This document shows, one piece after another, positions 9,015 through 19,333 of a stretch of 64,000 nucleotides of DNA (within the stretch, counting starts at the first letter, position 1; every line of letters begins with the position of its first letter). The notes beneath the pieces are model-generated. The model was not told the origin of the DNA. It saw only the letters and a program-made list of their open reading frames with translations, and ran no database searches. The position numbers and the translations under genes are program-made. The stretch spans positions 6,992 through 70,991 of the forward strand of contig NYYH01000077.1 of assembly GCA_002686705.1 (NCBI GenBank). Reading direction: 5' to 3'. This DNA is from Bacteroidota bacterium (lineage in GTDB: Bacteria; Bacteroidota; Bacteroidia; Bacteroidales; F082).

Positions 9015-11984
9015 ATGATAGTTACTATTCTGAAATCAAGACATATTGCACGTTACGCAATTATTATGTTAGTTGCATCAACTATACTTGCAGGATGTGA
9101 TTCAACAACTAAAGAACCAGCAGATTATGTAGTTCCTTTTATTGGTACTGGAGGACATGGACATACTTACCCCGGAGCAACACTGCCATTTGGAATGGTG
9201 CAGCTTAGCCCCGATACTCGGAAGGATAGTTGGGATGGCTGCTCAGGTTACCATTATTCAGATGATTATATTCTTGGATTTAGCCATACTCATTTAAGCG
9301 GAACAGGAGTTGGAGATTATGGCGATATTAGGTTTATTCCTACGGTTGGTGAACTGCAGTTTACCCCTGGCACTTCAGAAAATCCAAACTCTGGATACGG
9401 CTCAAAGTTTAGCCATGATAATGAGAATGCTACTGCCGGTTATTATAGTGTAAAATTAGATAATGGTATTGATGTAGAATTAACGGCTACAAAACGAGCA
9501 GGGTTTCATAATTATCGATTCCCAAGATCAAAAAAATCTCATGTGTTGATTGATTTGATTGAAAGTGTGGTTAGTGAGAAAATAATAGAAGCGGAAATAA
9601 AGATAATTAGCGATCATGAAGTACTTGGTTATCGAAGAACAAAAGCATGGTCTGCAAATCAAAGGGTCTACTTTTATGCATCATTTTCAGAACCTTTTGC
9701 TTCACACGGAATTGTGGTACAAGGAGAATATTGGCAAAATAAAACATCAGCTACTGGTGATAGTTTGATCGCGGTTCTAAATTTTGATACCAGCGAAAGT
9801 GAACCAATCTTAATTAAAGTTGGTATATCTGCTGTTGACTACAATGGAGCTATGGAGAATTGTAAAACTGAAATACCTGATTGGGATTTTAGCAAAACGA
9901 AGAATAATGCTAAAGCTATCTGGAATGAAAAATTAAGCAAAGTAAATGTCACAGATGATAATATTGATAAAAAGACAATTTTTTATACATCGCTGTATCA
10001 CACAATGTTAGCACCAAATTTGTATTCGGACATAGACTTCCGTTATCGCGCTCACAATGATAAAATAGTTAGGGACAATTCCTTTGAAATGCATACCGTA
10101 TTTTCATTATGGGATACATTTAGAACCCTGCATCCACTGTTTACAATAATTGAACAGAAACGTACAAACCACTTAATTAATTCAATGCTCGACATGTATA
10201 AATATGACAGCCTTTTACCGGTTTGGGAACTTGCTGCTAACGAAACAAACTGTATGATAGGTTACCATTCAATACCTGTAATTGTAGATGCCTGGGTGAA
10301 AGGAATAAGAGATTTTGATGCTGAACTTGCTCTAAAAGCAATGCTGCAAACAGCAAATGCTGACCAGTTTGATTTAGAATATTTCAAGTCCAAAGGGTAT
10401 ATTCCTTCAGATAAAGAAGGTGAGTCAGTCTCTAAGACTCTTGAATATGCCTACGACGACTGGTGTATTGCACGTTTGGCAAAGGGTTTGGGTGATAGTG
10501 CTATGTTTAAACTTTTTACAGAAAGAGCTCAATATTATAAAAACATATTTGACAAGCAAACCGGCTTTTTTAGAGGGAAAAGTAATGGTTGTTTTGTAAA
10601 GCCATTCGATGCTACACAGGTAAACTTTATGCTTACAGAAGCAAATACTTGGCAATATAATTTCTTTGTTCCTCAAGATATTAATACGCATATTGAGCTT
10701 CTTGGCGGTGATGACAGTTACGAAGCTAAACTCGATACTTTGTTTAATACAACCACTGATGTGTCAGGCAGGCACCAATCAGATATTACAGGACTGATTG
10801 GGCAATACGCACATGGCAACGAGCCAAGTCATAACATGGCTTACCTTTATAACTATATAGGGAAACCATGGAAAACACAAAAACTGATACATCAAATAAG
10901 TAGTGAACTTTATTCTGATCAGCCTGATGGATTGAGTGGTAATGAGGATTGTGGTCAGATGTCTGCATGGTATGTTATGAGCTCATTGGGATTCTATCCA
11001 GTTACACCTGGGAGCGAGATATATGTACTTGGGGCTCCGCTTTTTGATGAGTTAGCGATAAATCTTGAAAACAACAATGTTTTTACCGTGAAAGCTTTGC
11101 ATCGTAGCGATAATAACATTTATGTACAAAAAGTAATGTACAATGGAATGGATTATACACGTTCATATATTACTCACAATATGATAATGGATGGCGGAGA
11201 ACTTGTATTTGAGATGGGTAAAAATCCAAACTATGACTATGGATTTAAAATTTCTGACAGACCTAAGCAAGAAATAACCGATTTTATCATAACTCCGGTT
11301 CCGTATTTTGAAGCTACATCTAAAACCTTCATAGATGAAATGGAAATTTCAATTGGAGATATACAGAATGACTCAAAGATCATTTTTTCTGTTGACAAGA
11401 GTAATGAGGACTATACACAACCTTTAAATATTAGTAACACAACAAAACTTACAGCAATTGCCAGAAGTAATGGAATTAATAGTTTTCAAGAAAATGCGGA
11501 GTTTATTAAAATACCTTCCGGCCAAAAGATAGCAATCAAGACGCCTTATAGCAATCAATATATTGCAGGAGGTGATAAAGCTCTTATAAATACAATTAGG
11601 GGTGGTCATGATTTTAAAACCGGTAATTGGCAAGGTTATTACGGAACTGACTTTTCTGCTGTCGTTGATTATGGAAAAATTGTAAATATTTCAAAAGCTG
11701 GTATTGGATTTCTGCAAGATGAAAATTCATGGATATTTATGCCGTTATCTGTTACATTTGAAGGATCGGTTGATGGTGAAAATTTCATTATGATAGGTGT
11801 AGTTGATAACAATATAAGTCAGAAGAAATCTGGAGCTATTATTAAGGATTTTGTTGTTGAAAACATTGATATGCATTTAAGATATTTAAAGATTACAGGT
11901 AAAGCAACAGGCAATTGCCCTGACTGGCATAAAGGCGCAGGCAATCCCGCATGGATTTTTGCCGACGAGATTTGGGTTGAATAA
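9015..11984 (+). CDS. GH92 alpha-mannosidase, lipoprotein, with C-terminal FN3-like and F5/8-type domains
   Basis: I start at ATG 9015 because it gives a compact lipoprotein signal ending LAGC; an upstream GTG at 8988 would overlap the preceding gene. Residues about 40-770 are a GH92 exo-alpha-mannosidase: DYVVPFIGTGGHGHTYPGA, FSHTHLSGTGVGDYGD, SLWDTFRTLHPL and GNEDCGQMSAWYVMSSLGFYP are family signatures, the last containing catalytic acidic residues. A chitobiase C-terminal-like domain follows (SVDKSNEDYTQPLNIS), then a galactose-binding F5/8 type C-like domain to the end (KTGNWQGYYGTDFSAVVDYG). GH92 enzymes are calcium-dependent inverting mannosidases. With the upstream hexosaminidase it suggests N-glycan or mannan trimming. 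Confidence 0.93.
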   Translation: MIVTILKSRHIARYAIIMLVASTILAGCDSTTKEPADYVVPFIGTGGHGHTYPGATLPFGMVQLSPDTRKDSWDGCSGYHYSDDYILGFSHTHLSGTGVGDYGDIRFIPTVGELQFTPGTSENPNSGYGSKFSHDNENATAGYYSVKLDNGIDVELTATKRAGFHNYRFPRSKKSHVLIDLIESVVSEKIIEAEIKIISDHEVLGYRRTKAWSANQRVYFYASFSEPFASHGIVVQGEYWQNKTSATGDSLIAVLNFDTSESEPILIKVGISAVDYNGAMENCKTEIPDWDFSKTKNNAKAIWNEKLSKVNVTDDNIDKKTIFYTSLYHTMLAPNLYSDIDFRYRAHNDKIVRDNSFEMHTVFSLWDTFRTLHPLFTIIEQKRTNHLINSMLDMYKYDSLLPVWELAANETNCMIGYHSIPVIVDAWVKGIRDFDAELALKAMLQTANADQFDLEYFKSKGYIPSDKEGESVSKTLEYAYDDWCIARLAKGLGDSAMFKLFTERAQYYKNIFDKQTGFFRGKSNGCFVKPFDATQVNFMLTEANTWQYNFFVPQDINTHIELLGGDDSYEAKLDTLFNTTTDVSGRHQSDITGLIGQYAHGNEPSHNMAYLYNYIGKPWKTQKLIHQISSELYSDQPDGLSGNEDCGQMSAWYVMSSLGFYPVTPGSEIYVLGAPLFDELAINLENNNVFTVKALHRSDNNIYVQKVMYNGMDYTRSYITHNMIMDGGELVFEMGKNPNYDYGFKISDRPKQEITDFIITPVPYFEATSKTFIDEMEISIGDIQNDSKIIFSVDKSNEDYTQPLNISNTTKLTAIARSNGINSFQENAEFIKIPSGQKIAIKTPYSNQYIAGGDKALINTIRGGHDFKTGNWQGYYGTDFSAVVDYGKIVNISKAGIGFLQDENSWIFMPLSVTFEGSVDGENFIMIGVVDNNISQKKSGAIIKDFVVENIDMHLRYLKITGKATGNCPDWHKGAGNPAWIFADEIWVE

Positions 11985-12062
11985 TCGTAGGTTGACATCG
12001 ACCTTATGGAGACATAACAATTTTAATAAAAATAGCTTTAATTTTGCGTAAAATATGAAGAC

Positions 12063-13997
12063 TTGATAAATCCTGCCACTATACAAAGTATATTCGAAAC
12101 TGCACGAGTTGAAGAGGTCATTGGCGACTTTGTATCTTTAAAAAAGCGCGGAGTTAACTTTCTTGGATTATGTCCTTTTCATAATGAAAAAACACCTTCT
12201 TTCAGTGTATCACCTACAAAAGGAATATTCAAATGTTTTGGCTGTGGTAAGGCCGGCAATGTAGTTGGGTTTGTGATGGAACACGAACATTACTCCTATC
12301 CTGAAGCACTTCGCTATCTCGCAAAAAGATATGGAATTGAGATTGAAGAGGAAGAAGTAACACCCGAAATGCAGCAGCAATTAGATGAAAAAGAAAGCAT
12401 GCTTGCGTTAAACACTTTTGTTACACAATACTTTACGAAAAATCTTTTTGAGAAAGAAGAGGGAAAATCAATAGGGCTTAGCTATTTGAAGGAAAGAGAA
12501 TTTAGGGAGGCAACAATTGAAAAGTTTGAGATTGGATATGCAATAGACCAATGGGAGGATTATTCGCAACATGCTATAAAAAATGGTTATAAAAAAGAAC
12601 CTCTTATTTCAACAGGACTTAGCATTGAAAAAGATGATAAACTGCTTGACCGTTTCCGGGGAAGAGTAATTTTTCCTATTCATAATCTAACAGGCAGAGT
12701 TATTGGTTTTGGAGGGAGAATTCTTTCTTCTGAGAAATCAAAAGCAAAATATCTTAACTCGCCTGAATCTGATATTTACAATAAAAGCAAGGTACTTTAT
12801 GGCATTTATTTCGCTCGCAATGCCATGGTTAAAAATAACAAGTGCTATCTGGTTGAAGGTTATACCGACGTCATTTCTTTACATCAGGCTGGTATTGAAA
12901 ATGTTGTATCATCTTCTGGCACCTCTTTAACTGTTGAGCAAATAAAGCTGATTAGCAGGTACACTCCAAACATCACTATACTTTATGATGGTGATCCGGC
13001 GGGAATTAAAGCCTCATTTCGTGGTATTGATTTGATACTGGAACAAGGCATGAATGTGAAGATTGTGTTATTTCCTGAAGGAGAAGATCCTGATTCTTTC
13101 GTCAGAAACAATAGTACCAGCGAAACAGAAGATCTTATTAATAACACAGCAGTTGATTTTATAAAGTTCAAAACCTCTTTGCTAAAAACCGAAACTGCTA
13201 ATGATCCTTCCGGAAAAGCAGCACTTATTAAAGATATTGTTCTTACAATATCACTAATTCCTGATGGAATAAGTCGTTCTGTTTATATTAAAGAGTGTAG
13301 TATACTTCTTGATGTTCGAGAACAAACACTCATGAATGAGTTAAATAAACTGCTCAGACAAAAGTTCAGAAAACAAACCAACATACCTCCCGAGGTAATA
13401 TCTCTAGAAGATATAAAAGACAAAAGGCTTGCTCAAATTGATATTGATCCACTTGACTTAAGTTATCTGGAAAGTGATTTGATAAGATTATTGTTGCTTT
13501 TTGGTGATGTTCAAGTAGAGGAAAGTGTAGTTAGTGATGAGGTTCAAAATATTTCAATTTCCGATTTTATAATTAATGACCTTGATAACGATAACTTAAG
13601 TCTTGAAAACCAACAATATCAGAAAATCATTGATGAAATAAAAAATGCCAGAAAAGATGAGATAACTCTAAGTTCCACACACTTTACAAACCATCAAGAT
13701 CCACAGATTTCATTAGTTGCAATCGAACTTATTTCCACTCCTTATGAATTAAGCGATAATTGGGAAAAGAACAAAATTTTTGTGAAAAAAGAAGACGATG
13801 ATTTGTTTCATCTGGCACTATCCACATTAATGTCTTTTAAATCAAGACATATCAGCAAAAAACTCAGTGATATTTCACATCAATTAAAAAATACAACCGA
13901 TGAAGCTGAAATATATCTCCTGCAACAGGAATACTTTGAGTTAAAAAAACTCACAAACCTGATTGACGGTGAATTAAACAGGCCATTTAATTATTGA
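12063..13997 (+). CDS. dnaG: DNA primase
   Basis: The 644-residue enzyme makes RNA primers for DNA replication. It starts with the CHC2 zinc finger (C37, H40, C58, C61 in CPFHNEKTPSFSVSP and KCFGCG), then the catalytic core, then TOPRIM motifs YLVEGYTDV (near residue 265) and ILYDGDPAGI (near 308). A C-terminal helicase-interaction region follows. The start is a TTG. Homologues begin with the same M-I-(D/N)-xAT pattern, and the only nearby ATG (12055) is out of frame. TAATTTTG at 12039-12046 is a plausible -7 element. The gene stands alone in its unit. Confidence 0.96.
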   Translation: MINPATIQSIFETARVEEVIGDFVSLKKRGVNFLGLCPFHNEKTPSFSVSPTKGIFKCFGCGKAGNVVGFVMEHEHYSYPEALRYLAKRYGIEIEEEEVTPEMQQQLDEKESMLALNTFVTQYFTKNLFEKEEGKSIGLSYLKEREFREATIEKFEIGYAIDQWEDYSQHAIKNGYKKEPLISTGLSIEKDDKLLDRFRGRVIFPIHNLTGRVIGFGGRILSSEKSKAKYLNSPESDIYNKSKVLYGIYFARNAMVKNNKCYLVEGYTDVISLHQAGIENVVSSSGTSLTVEQIKLISRYTPNITILYDGDPAGIKASFRGIDLILEQGMNVKIVLFPEGEDPDSFVRNNSTSETEDLINNTAVDFIKFKTSLLKTETANDPSGKAALIKDIVLTISLIPDGISRSVYIKECSILLDVREQTLMNELNKLLRQKFRKQTNIPPEVISLEDIKDKRLAQIDIDPLDLSYLESDLIRLLLLFGDVQVEESVVSDEVQNISISDFIINDLDNDNLSLENQQYQKIIDEIKNARKDEITLSSTHFTNHQDPQISLVAIELISTPYELSDNWEKNKIFVKKEDDDLFHLALSTLMSFKSRHISKKLSDISHQLKNTTDEAEIYLLQQEYFELKKLTNLIDGELNRPFNY

Positions 13998-14016
13998 AAT
14001 ACCACACACCTTTTTT

Positions 14017-14044
14017 GTCATTCTGAGCGTAGCAAAGAATCTCA
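14017..14044. repeat. Dispersed short repeat of the GTCATTCTGAGCG type
   Basis: The bases GTCATTCTGAGCG followed by TAGCAAAGAATCTCA match, from memory, a short element found in many Bacteroidota and other genomes (GTCATTCTGAGCGnAGCGAAGAATCT). It is the only copy I see in the window. It lies in the 187-base gap between dnaG and asnS, which otherwise holds only the asnS promoter region. Confidence 0.6.
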
Positions 14045-14184
14045 AAACATTGATTATCCGAACATAATAGGTTATTCGATTTTCCATGGAGAACAGAGAT
14101 CATTACAATTCAATGAAATTCATAATAAGAATAAGCTCATATATCCCTGAAATTTAGTTCTTTTGCAATTTAAAATTATTAGAA

Positions 14185-15624
14185 GTGAGAAGAACTGAGA
14201 TCAAATCATTACTCGAATCAAGAGATTACGGTAAAGAAGTAGTTGTTAAAGGCTGGGTACGTACTAAGCGCGGAAGTAAAAATGTAGCATTCATTGCGTT
14301 AAACGATGGATCGACAATTAATAATATTCAAATAGTTGTTGATGTTGACGATAATTCTGCAATGATCCTTGAACAAGTATCCACAGGAGCAGCTTTGTCA
14401 GTTATTGGTGAGCTGGTTGAATCAACTGGCAGTGGCCAAAACGTTGAAGTACACGCTAAGGAAATTGAAGTTCTGGGAACAGCTGATCCGGATGAGTATC
14501 CCCTCCAACCAAAAAAACACTCGCTTGAATTTTTACGGGAAAAGGCACATTTACGGTATCGTACTAATACTTTTGCTGCAATTGCACGTATAAGGCATAC
14601 AATGACATTTGCTATTCATAAGTTTTTCAACGATAGAGGATTCTACAATATACATTCACCAATAATTACCGGCTCGGATGCGGAAGGTGCTGGAGAAATG
14701 TTTCAGGTAACAACATTAAATTTACAAGATGTTCCAAAAACAGAGGATGGAGAAGTTGATTTTAAGCAGGACTTTTTTGGAAAAGTAGCAAACTTAACAG
14801 TGTCAGGACAATTAGAAGCTGAGCTTGCAGCTCTTGCTCTGTCAAAGGTTTATACTTTCGGTCCTACATTTCGAGCTGAAAACTCAAATACTGCACGACA
14901 TCTTGCTGAATTCTGGATGATAGAACCTGAATTTGCATTTGCCGATATTATCGATAACATGAACCTTGCTGAAGACATGCTAAAATATGTCATTAGTTAT
15001 GCTCTTGAGAATTGCATGGAAGACCTTACTTTTTTGAGTAAACGTTTAACTGATGAAGAAAAGAATAAGAAAGCTGAAGAACGTTCGATGGAACTTATAG
15101 AAAAGCTAAGATTTGTTATTGATAAGCCATTCGAAAGATTAACTTATACAGAGGCAATAGAGATTCTTATAAATTCAAAACCTAACAAAAAGAAAAAGTT
15201 TCAGTTTGTTATCGAAAAGTGGGGTGCCGATTTGCAATCGGAACATGAGAGGTATCTGGTGGAGAAACATTTCAAAAAACCTGTTATTCTTACCGATTAC
15301 CCAAGCTCTATCAAAGCCTTTTATATGAAACAAAACGATGATGGAAAAACCGTTAGGGCTATGGATATCCTCTTTCCTCAAATTGGTGAAATCGTTGGAG
15401 GTTCGCAGCGCGAGGAAGAATATGATAAATTAAGTAAACGAATTAAGGAGTTTGAAATTCCGGAAGAACTGATGTGGTGGTATCTTGAGACCAGAAAATT
15501 TGGTACTGTTCCTCATGCAGGTTTCGGGTTGGGATTTGAACGTCTTATGTTATTTATTACCGGTATGGGCAATATTCGTGATGTTATCCCTTTCCCACGA
15601 ACACCTATGAATCTGGAATTCTAA
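14185..15624 (+). CDS. asnS: Asparaginyl-tRNA synthetase
   Basis: This class IIb synthetase of 479 residues charges tRNA-Asn. The N-terminal OB-fold anticodon domain (about 1-110) includes [23 protein letters not shown]. The catalytic domain shows motif 2 [21 protein letters not shown], typical of AsnRS rather than AspRS, and motif 3 GFGLGFERL near the end. The start codon is GTG. An insertion of lysine-rich helices around residues 290-350 is usual for Bacteroidota AsnRS. The stop lies 13 bases from the stop of the convergent gene, leaving no room for a separate terminator. Confidence 0.97.
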   Translation: MRRTEIKSLLESRDYGKEVVVKGWVRTKRGSKNVAFIALNDGSTINNIQIVVDVDDNSAMILEQVSTGAALSVIGELVESTGSGQNVEVHAKEIEVLGTADPDEYPLQPKKHSLEFLREKAHLRYRTNTFAAIARIRHTMTFAIHKFFNDRGFYNIHSPIITGSDAEGAGEMFQVTTLNLQDVPKTEDGEVDFKQDFFGKVANLTVSGQLEAELAALALSKVYTFGPTFRAENSNTARHLAEFWMIEPEFAFADIIDNMNLAEDMLKYVISYALENCMEDLTFLSKRLTDEEKNKKAEERSMELIEKLRFVIDKPFERLTYTEAIEILINSKPNKKKKFQFVIEKWGADLQSEHERYLVEKHFKKPVILTDYPSSIKAFYMKQNDDGKTVRAMDILFPQIGEIVGGSQREEEYDKLSKRIKEFEIPEELMWWYLETRKFGTVPHAGFGLGFERLMLFITGMGNIRDVIPFPRTPMNLEF

Positions 15625-15637
15625 TCAGGTTCACTCG

Positions 15638-18472
15638 TTAATTAATACTAAAACCGTATAAAAATTCAAAAACATTTTGGTTATCCTTAAAACGATAAGT
15701 ACTTCGTAATCCAAGTCGGAAATTAGGTATGAGACTTAAGAAATGCCAGTCAGTGTAAATTTCAACTCCGGCAGAATTGTACAATTGTTTCTGATTATTA
15801 CTGTTTTTTCCGGTAGCATGATCATAGTATAGTTGAGCATATACTCTTTTTAAGTAAGCAACTGCCTGAATATCAAGATCTGGATATATAATGGGAAATG
15901 TATAATCAGCTTTTAGACTGAACATTTCTTTTAAACTGATTCCTGTATAGCCTCTTGGTGATCTAATAAAATTACTGTAGCTATAATTTCCGGTTTTTCT
16001 ATGTTGATAGCCCGAATAAAATTTTAAACTGTGATGCTTTACGATGCCTGGGAAATAAAATGTTTCCCCAATTCCGTATATAACACTCGCAGAATCTGAT
16101 AATGGAGTATGCCGGTAAATTATATTTGTAGCATAACCCCATTTCGGATAAATATCTCTCTTCGACCTTTTTAGCTGGGTATATGCATAAAACCCATAGG
16201 ACATGGAAGTTATCTGATTTTCCTTGTCGGCATTATCATGACTAATTTTATTAAGAAACTTTTCTGCTACACTGGTATATGGTCTCATAACCATGATCCA
16301 TTTACTGCGAGTTAAATTTAGTGGTAGCGAAACTCCAACGGATAAATTTGTTTCCATCCATTTTATCTCCTGAAGCTTGTCATCATTGTCTAGATAGTTA
16401 CTTCTACGCATACCGTAATCGGCTGAAAGATTAATTTGTGGATACCATCCGGCGTATACAAAACTCATCTTTGCTTTACCTGCTCTTTCATTAGGATCGT
16501 AATAATATCCTAATGACCCATAAGCTGTACTCAGAATGTTTTGTGTTAGAACCGACACCCCGGGAGTAAAATCATAATTATTCAGATCAATAGCAGCAAG
16601 ACCCCAACTATGTAAATTAAATAAGTGTCCGGCTCGGCTATATTTTTTGATTGGGTATTCTTTGTGAGGAACAATCTGATTGTCGAGAATAAAATCATTT
16701 TCCGGCTTTAGCTCATCAATTAAATAAGTGGTTTTAAGATTTTCAAGAACAACTTTTTGAGATGGTTTTAGGGTAGTTAATGTGTTGGCAATCCGATAAC
16801 CATTGTCTGTATATGTTGTAAAGTATATCTTCTCTTCTTCAATTGAAAAAGTTGCATCAGTAGCTCCAAATCTAACATTTGTAAGTTTAAAAATCTCTCG
16901 TGACTGGATGTTGATCTTGTAGAGATCACTTGTTCCTAAATAGGAACCAGAATAAATTACCGTGTTGCCATTCATCACGGGCCGCGCAATATTTACAAAA
17001 CTAAAGGGAAGCAAAAACTCATATTCCCAGGTTGAGGTGTTTATTACTATTATCGACTTTCCCTTGTCTCCCAGAACAGTTGAAACAATATGTTTATCAT
17101 CATCAGACCATCGTGGAAACATAAAGAATAAGTTGTCAAGGGTATGAAACTCCTTAAGAATTTCACCTGACTCAATATTATATATCCTTAGGGAATAGTT
17201 ATTTGTTTCGCTGGCATTTACTGCTACTAATTTTGGTTCTTTGTTAGCTAATGAAGGGGCAAACAACCTGCTTTTTCTGGTCAACCATTTTAGTTTCTTG
17301 GTCTTATAATTATAAATCTTAATAGCCGAATAGTCTCGGTTTGACCATCGTGGGTCATAAGTTTTTTCATTCCAGCATAATAGACTATCGTTTGCCGAAA
17401 GTGATTCGTTGAAATCATAGCCAGGTGTAAACAGCTTCTCTTCAGTACCATCAGGAAACACCTTTACAAAACTATTAATATCATCAATCCCACTCTTTTC
17501 AACAATAACACTACCATCAGATATCGGGTTAACAAAGCGGTAACTCGTAAAATCCTTATTATTTTCAGGAAGAATAATGGCAGGATCATTTTTAGTGGAA
17601 TCAATTTTTGACCACTGATTTTTTCGAGCTTGTAGTACACTTTTATAGTATTTCACCTTTCCTGTGCCAGTAATGTCTTTTATTGATTTTGTAAAAGGAA
17701 CTAACGTGTACGGTCGTTGAGCAACATTATTCAAAGTATTATTCCAAAGATCAGGACCATAATTTATCCATCCATTAACCACAAGTTCATAGCCAAGTGT
17801 ATAATGATTAGGTACATAATCGCGATACGATCCATAAAGTGCTTTATCGTAAGGATAAATCTTTTTATTCAATACCTGTGCTTTAAGGTCCATTGTAAAA
17901 TCAGGAGATCTGCCTCTGCCGCTTTTGCTGAAAATAGTTTCACTAAAAACTGCATCACCTTCAATAAACCACATTGGCAAAAACACACCCATAATCCCTC
18001 CAATAGCTTGATCCCCAAACATATAATATAGACCTTTTGTCATCCCCTGATTTAACTTTTGCATTTGTACTACATGTCTGTATTCATGAAGAGTTAGCTG
18101 TTTTGGCCATTGTTGTGCGTAGGTAGTTTGATCTGGCATGTTAAAAAAATCGGCATGCATAGGGGTGGGCGAAACATATGCATTTGATATCACTGACTGG
18201 TTATGAAGTACTACTTGAAACTTTTTGTTCTGATGTAAATATGGTAAACTGATACTTGTATGCGATATCTGAAGCAGATTTGCATATCGTTTTGCCTGAT
18301 TTTCATAATTTGATGGAAAGATTATTTTAAAATCAGGTGAATTTAGTTGTAGCCATTTTATTGATGAAGGATCTTGCCCGACGATATAATACTGAGCCAC
18401 GATATTATTAAAAGGAATAAATAAAATCAGAAATATTATTATATTTAAAAAGGAAGCTCTGATTAAATTCAT
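15638..18472 (-). CDS. Outer-membrane protein combining gluzincin-like peptidase, beta-propeller and barrel
   Basis: The 944-residue protein has a Sec signal peptide (to IVAQ). Residues about 25-260 resemble a peptidase MA-like domain: LTLHEYRHVVQ supplies HExxH, and WFIEGDAVFSE about 45 residues later supplies the third zinc-ligand glutamate of gluzincins. Residues about 300-600 form a TolB/PD40-like propeller (FMFPRWSDDDKHIV, then a repeat near GATDATFSIEEEKIYF). The last ~330 residues look like a BamA/Omp85-type barrel with alternating aromatic strands (YGSLGYYYDPNERAG ... NVFEFLYGFSIN). Substrate and direction of the active site are unknown. It is the last gene of a minus-strand run with the pseudouridine synthase and panB. 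Confidence 0.75.
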   Translation of the reverse strand: MNLIRASFLNIIIFLILFIPFNNIVAQYYIVGQDPSSIKWLQLNSPDFKIIFPSNYENQAKRYANLLQISHTSISLPYLHQNKKFQVVLHNQSVISNAYVSPTPMHADFFNMPDQTTYAQQWPKQLTLHEYRHVVQMQKLNQGMTKGLYYMFGDQAIGGIMGVFLPMWFIEGDAVFSETIFSKSGRGRSPDFTMDLKAQVLNKKIYPYDKALYGSYRDYVPNHYTLGYELVVNGWINYGPDLWNNTLNNVAQRPYTLVPFTKSIKDITGTGKVKYYKSVLQARKNQWSKIDSTKNDPAIILPENNKDFTSYRFVNPISDGSVIVEKSGIDDINSFVKVFPDGTEEKLFTPGYDFNESLSANDSLLCWNEKTYDPRWSNRDYSAIKIYNYKTKKLKWLTRKSRLFAPSLANKEPKLVAVNASETNNYSLRIYNIESGEILKEFHTLDNLFFMFPRWSDDDKHIVSTVLGDKGKSIIVINTSTWEYEFLLPFSFVNIARPVMNGNTVIYSGSYLGTSDLYKINIQSREIFKLTNVRFGATDATFSIEEEKIYFTTYTDNGYRIANTLTTLKPSQKVVLENLKTTYLIDELKPENDFILDNQIVPHKEYPIKKYSRAGHLFNLHSWGLAAIDLNNYDFTPGVSVLTQNILSTAYGSLGYYYDPNERAGKAKMSFVYAGWYPQINLSADYGMRRSNYLDNDDKLQEIKWMETNLSVGVSLPLNLTRSKWIMVMRPYTSVAEKFLNKISHDNADKENQITSMSYGFYAYTQLKRSKRDIYPKWGYATNIIYRHTPLSDSASVIYGIGETFYFPGIVKHHSLKFYSGYQHRKTGNYSYSNFIRSPRGYTGISLKEMFSLKADYTFPIIYPDLDIQAVAYLKRVYAQLYYDHATGKNSNNQKQLYNSAGVEIYTDWHFLSLIPNFRLGLRSTYRFKDNQNVFEFLYGFSIN

Positions 18473-18530
18473 GGATCAAATATATAGGATTTTTCGTGAT
18501 GGTTTTGATGGGTGTCTTACAGCTGAAGGA

Positions 18531-19238
18531 TTATAAATTAGAAAAATAATCCCACAATGGATCTTTAGGAGGACTAGCTACAATTTTTAAAATTTCTTTT
18601 TTTACTGGATGCATAAACTCTAGTGAATGAGCATGAAGACTGATTGAGGCATCCTTATTGCTTCGTGGAGATCCATATTTTAAATCTCCCTTTATTGGAT
18701 TGCCAATAGCAGCCAATTGAGCTCTGATTTGATGATGACGGCCTGTTTTTAAATCAATTTCCAGCAAGTAGTAACTATCACTTTCGCCTATTAATTTATA
18801 TCTTAATACTCCTTCCTTTGATCCAGTTACAGATTTAGAGTATGCAAATGATTTATTTTTCTTGCTGTTGCGAACCAAGTAATGCTTCAGTTCGGCGTTG
18901 AGTTTCTCAGGTTTATTTTGAACTATTGCCCAATATATTTTTTTAAGATCACGATTTTTTACCAATTCATTCATTCTGGTAAGAGCTTTTCCTGTTCTCG
19001 CAAAAACTACTACACCACTTGCCGGACGATCGATCCGATGAATTACCCCCGTAAAAACGTTACCTGGTTTCTGATATTTTTCTTTCAGATATGCTTTAAC
19101 TATTTCACTTAAAGGAGTATCGCCAGTTTTATCACCTTGAACAATTTCAGAAGGAAGTTTGTTTACTACGATGAGGTGGTTGTCTTCGTAAAGTACCCTG
19201 GTGGATAGAGGATATTTATTGGTTGTTATTGTTGTCAT
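18531..19238 (-). CDS. RluA/RluD-family pseudouridine synthase, without S4 domain
   Basis: The 235-residue protein isomerises uridine in RNA. It has the RluA-family catalytic motif HRIDRPASGVVVF, with the nucleophilic aspartate, and the downstream motif LKTGRHHQIRAQLAAIGNPI. The S4 RNA-binding domain found in RluD and RluC is missing, as in the shorter YqcB/TruC-like and RluA groups, so the target could be rRNA or tRNA. I choose ATG 19238 (MTTITTNKYPLSTRV). A TTG at 19256 would add threonines encoded by a degenerate GACAAC repeat. It follows panB with a 95-base gap. Confidence 0.88.
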   Translation of the reverse strand: MTTITTNKYPLSTRVLYEDNHLIVVNKLPSEIVQGDKTGDTPLSEIVKAYLKEKYQKPGNVFTGVIHRIDRPASGVVVFARTGKALTRMNELVKNRDLKKIYWAIVQNKPEKLNAELKHYLVRNSKKNKSFAYSKSVTGSKEGVLRYKLIGESDSYYLLEIDLKTGRHHQIRAQLAAIGNPIKGDLKYGSPRSNKDASISLHAHSLEFMHPVKKEILKIVASPPKDPLWDYFSNL

Positions 19239-19265
19239 GGTTGTCGTCGTTGTCAATGGTTGTCA
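19213..19265. repeat. Degenerate GACAAC tandem repeat at the pseudouridine synthase start
   Basis: On the minus strand the start region reads as imperfect copies of GACAAC or ACAACC (ATGACAACC, TTGACAACGACGACAACC, ATGACAACAATAACAACC). The repeat spans the possible start codons and would encode a run of threonines. It makes the exact N-terminus uncertain, and copy-number change would lengthen or shift it. Confidence 0.55.
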
Positions 19266-19333
19266 TTGTAGTTAACGGTTATTATCATTTTATAGGATTA
19301 TAAACATGACAACCTGATAACCCGACAACTTCT

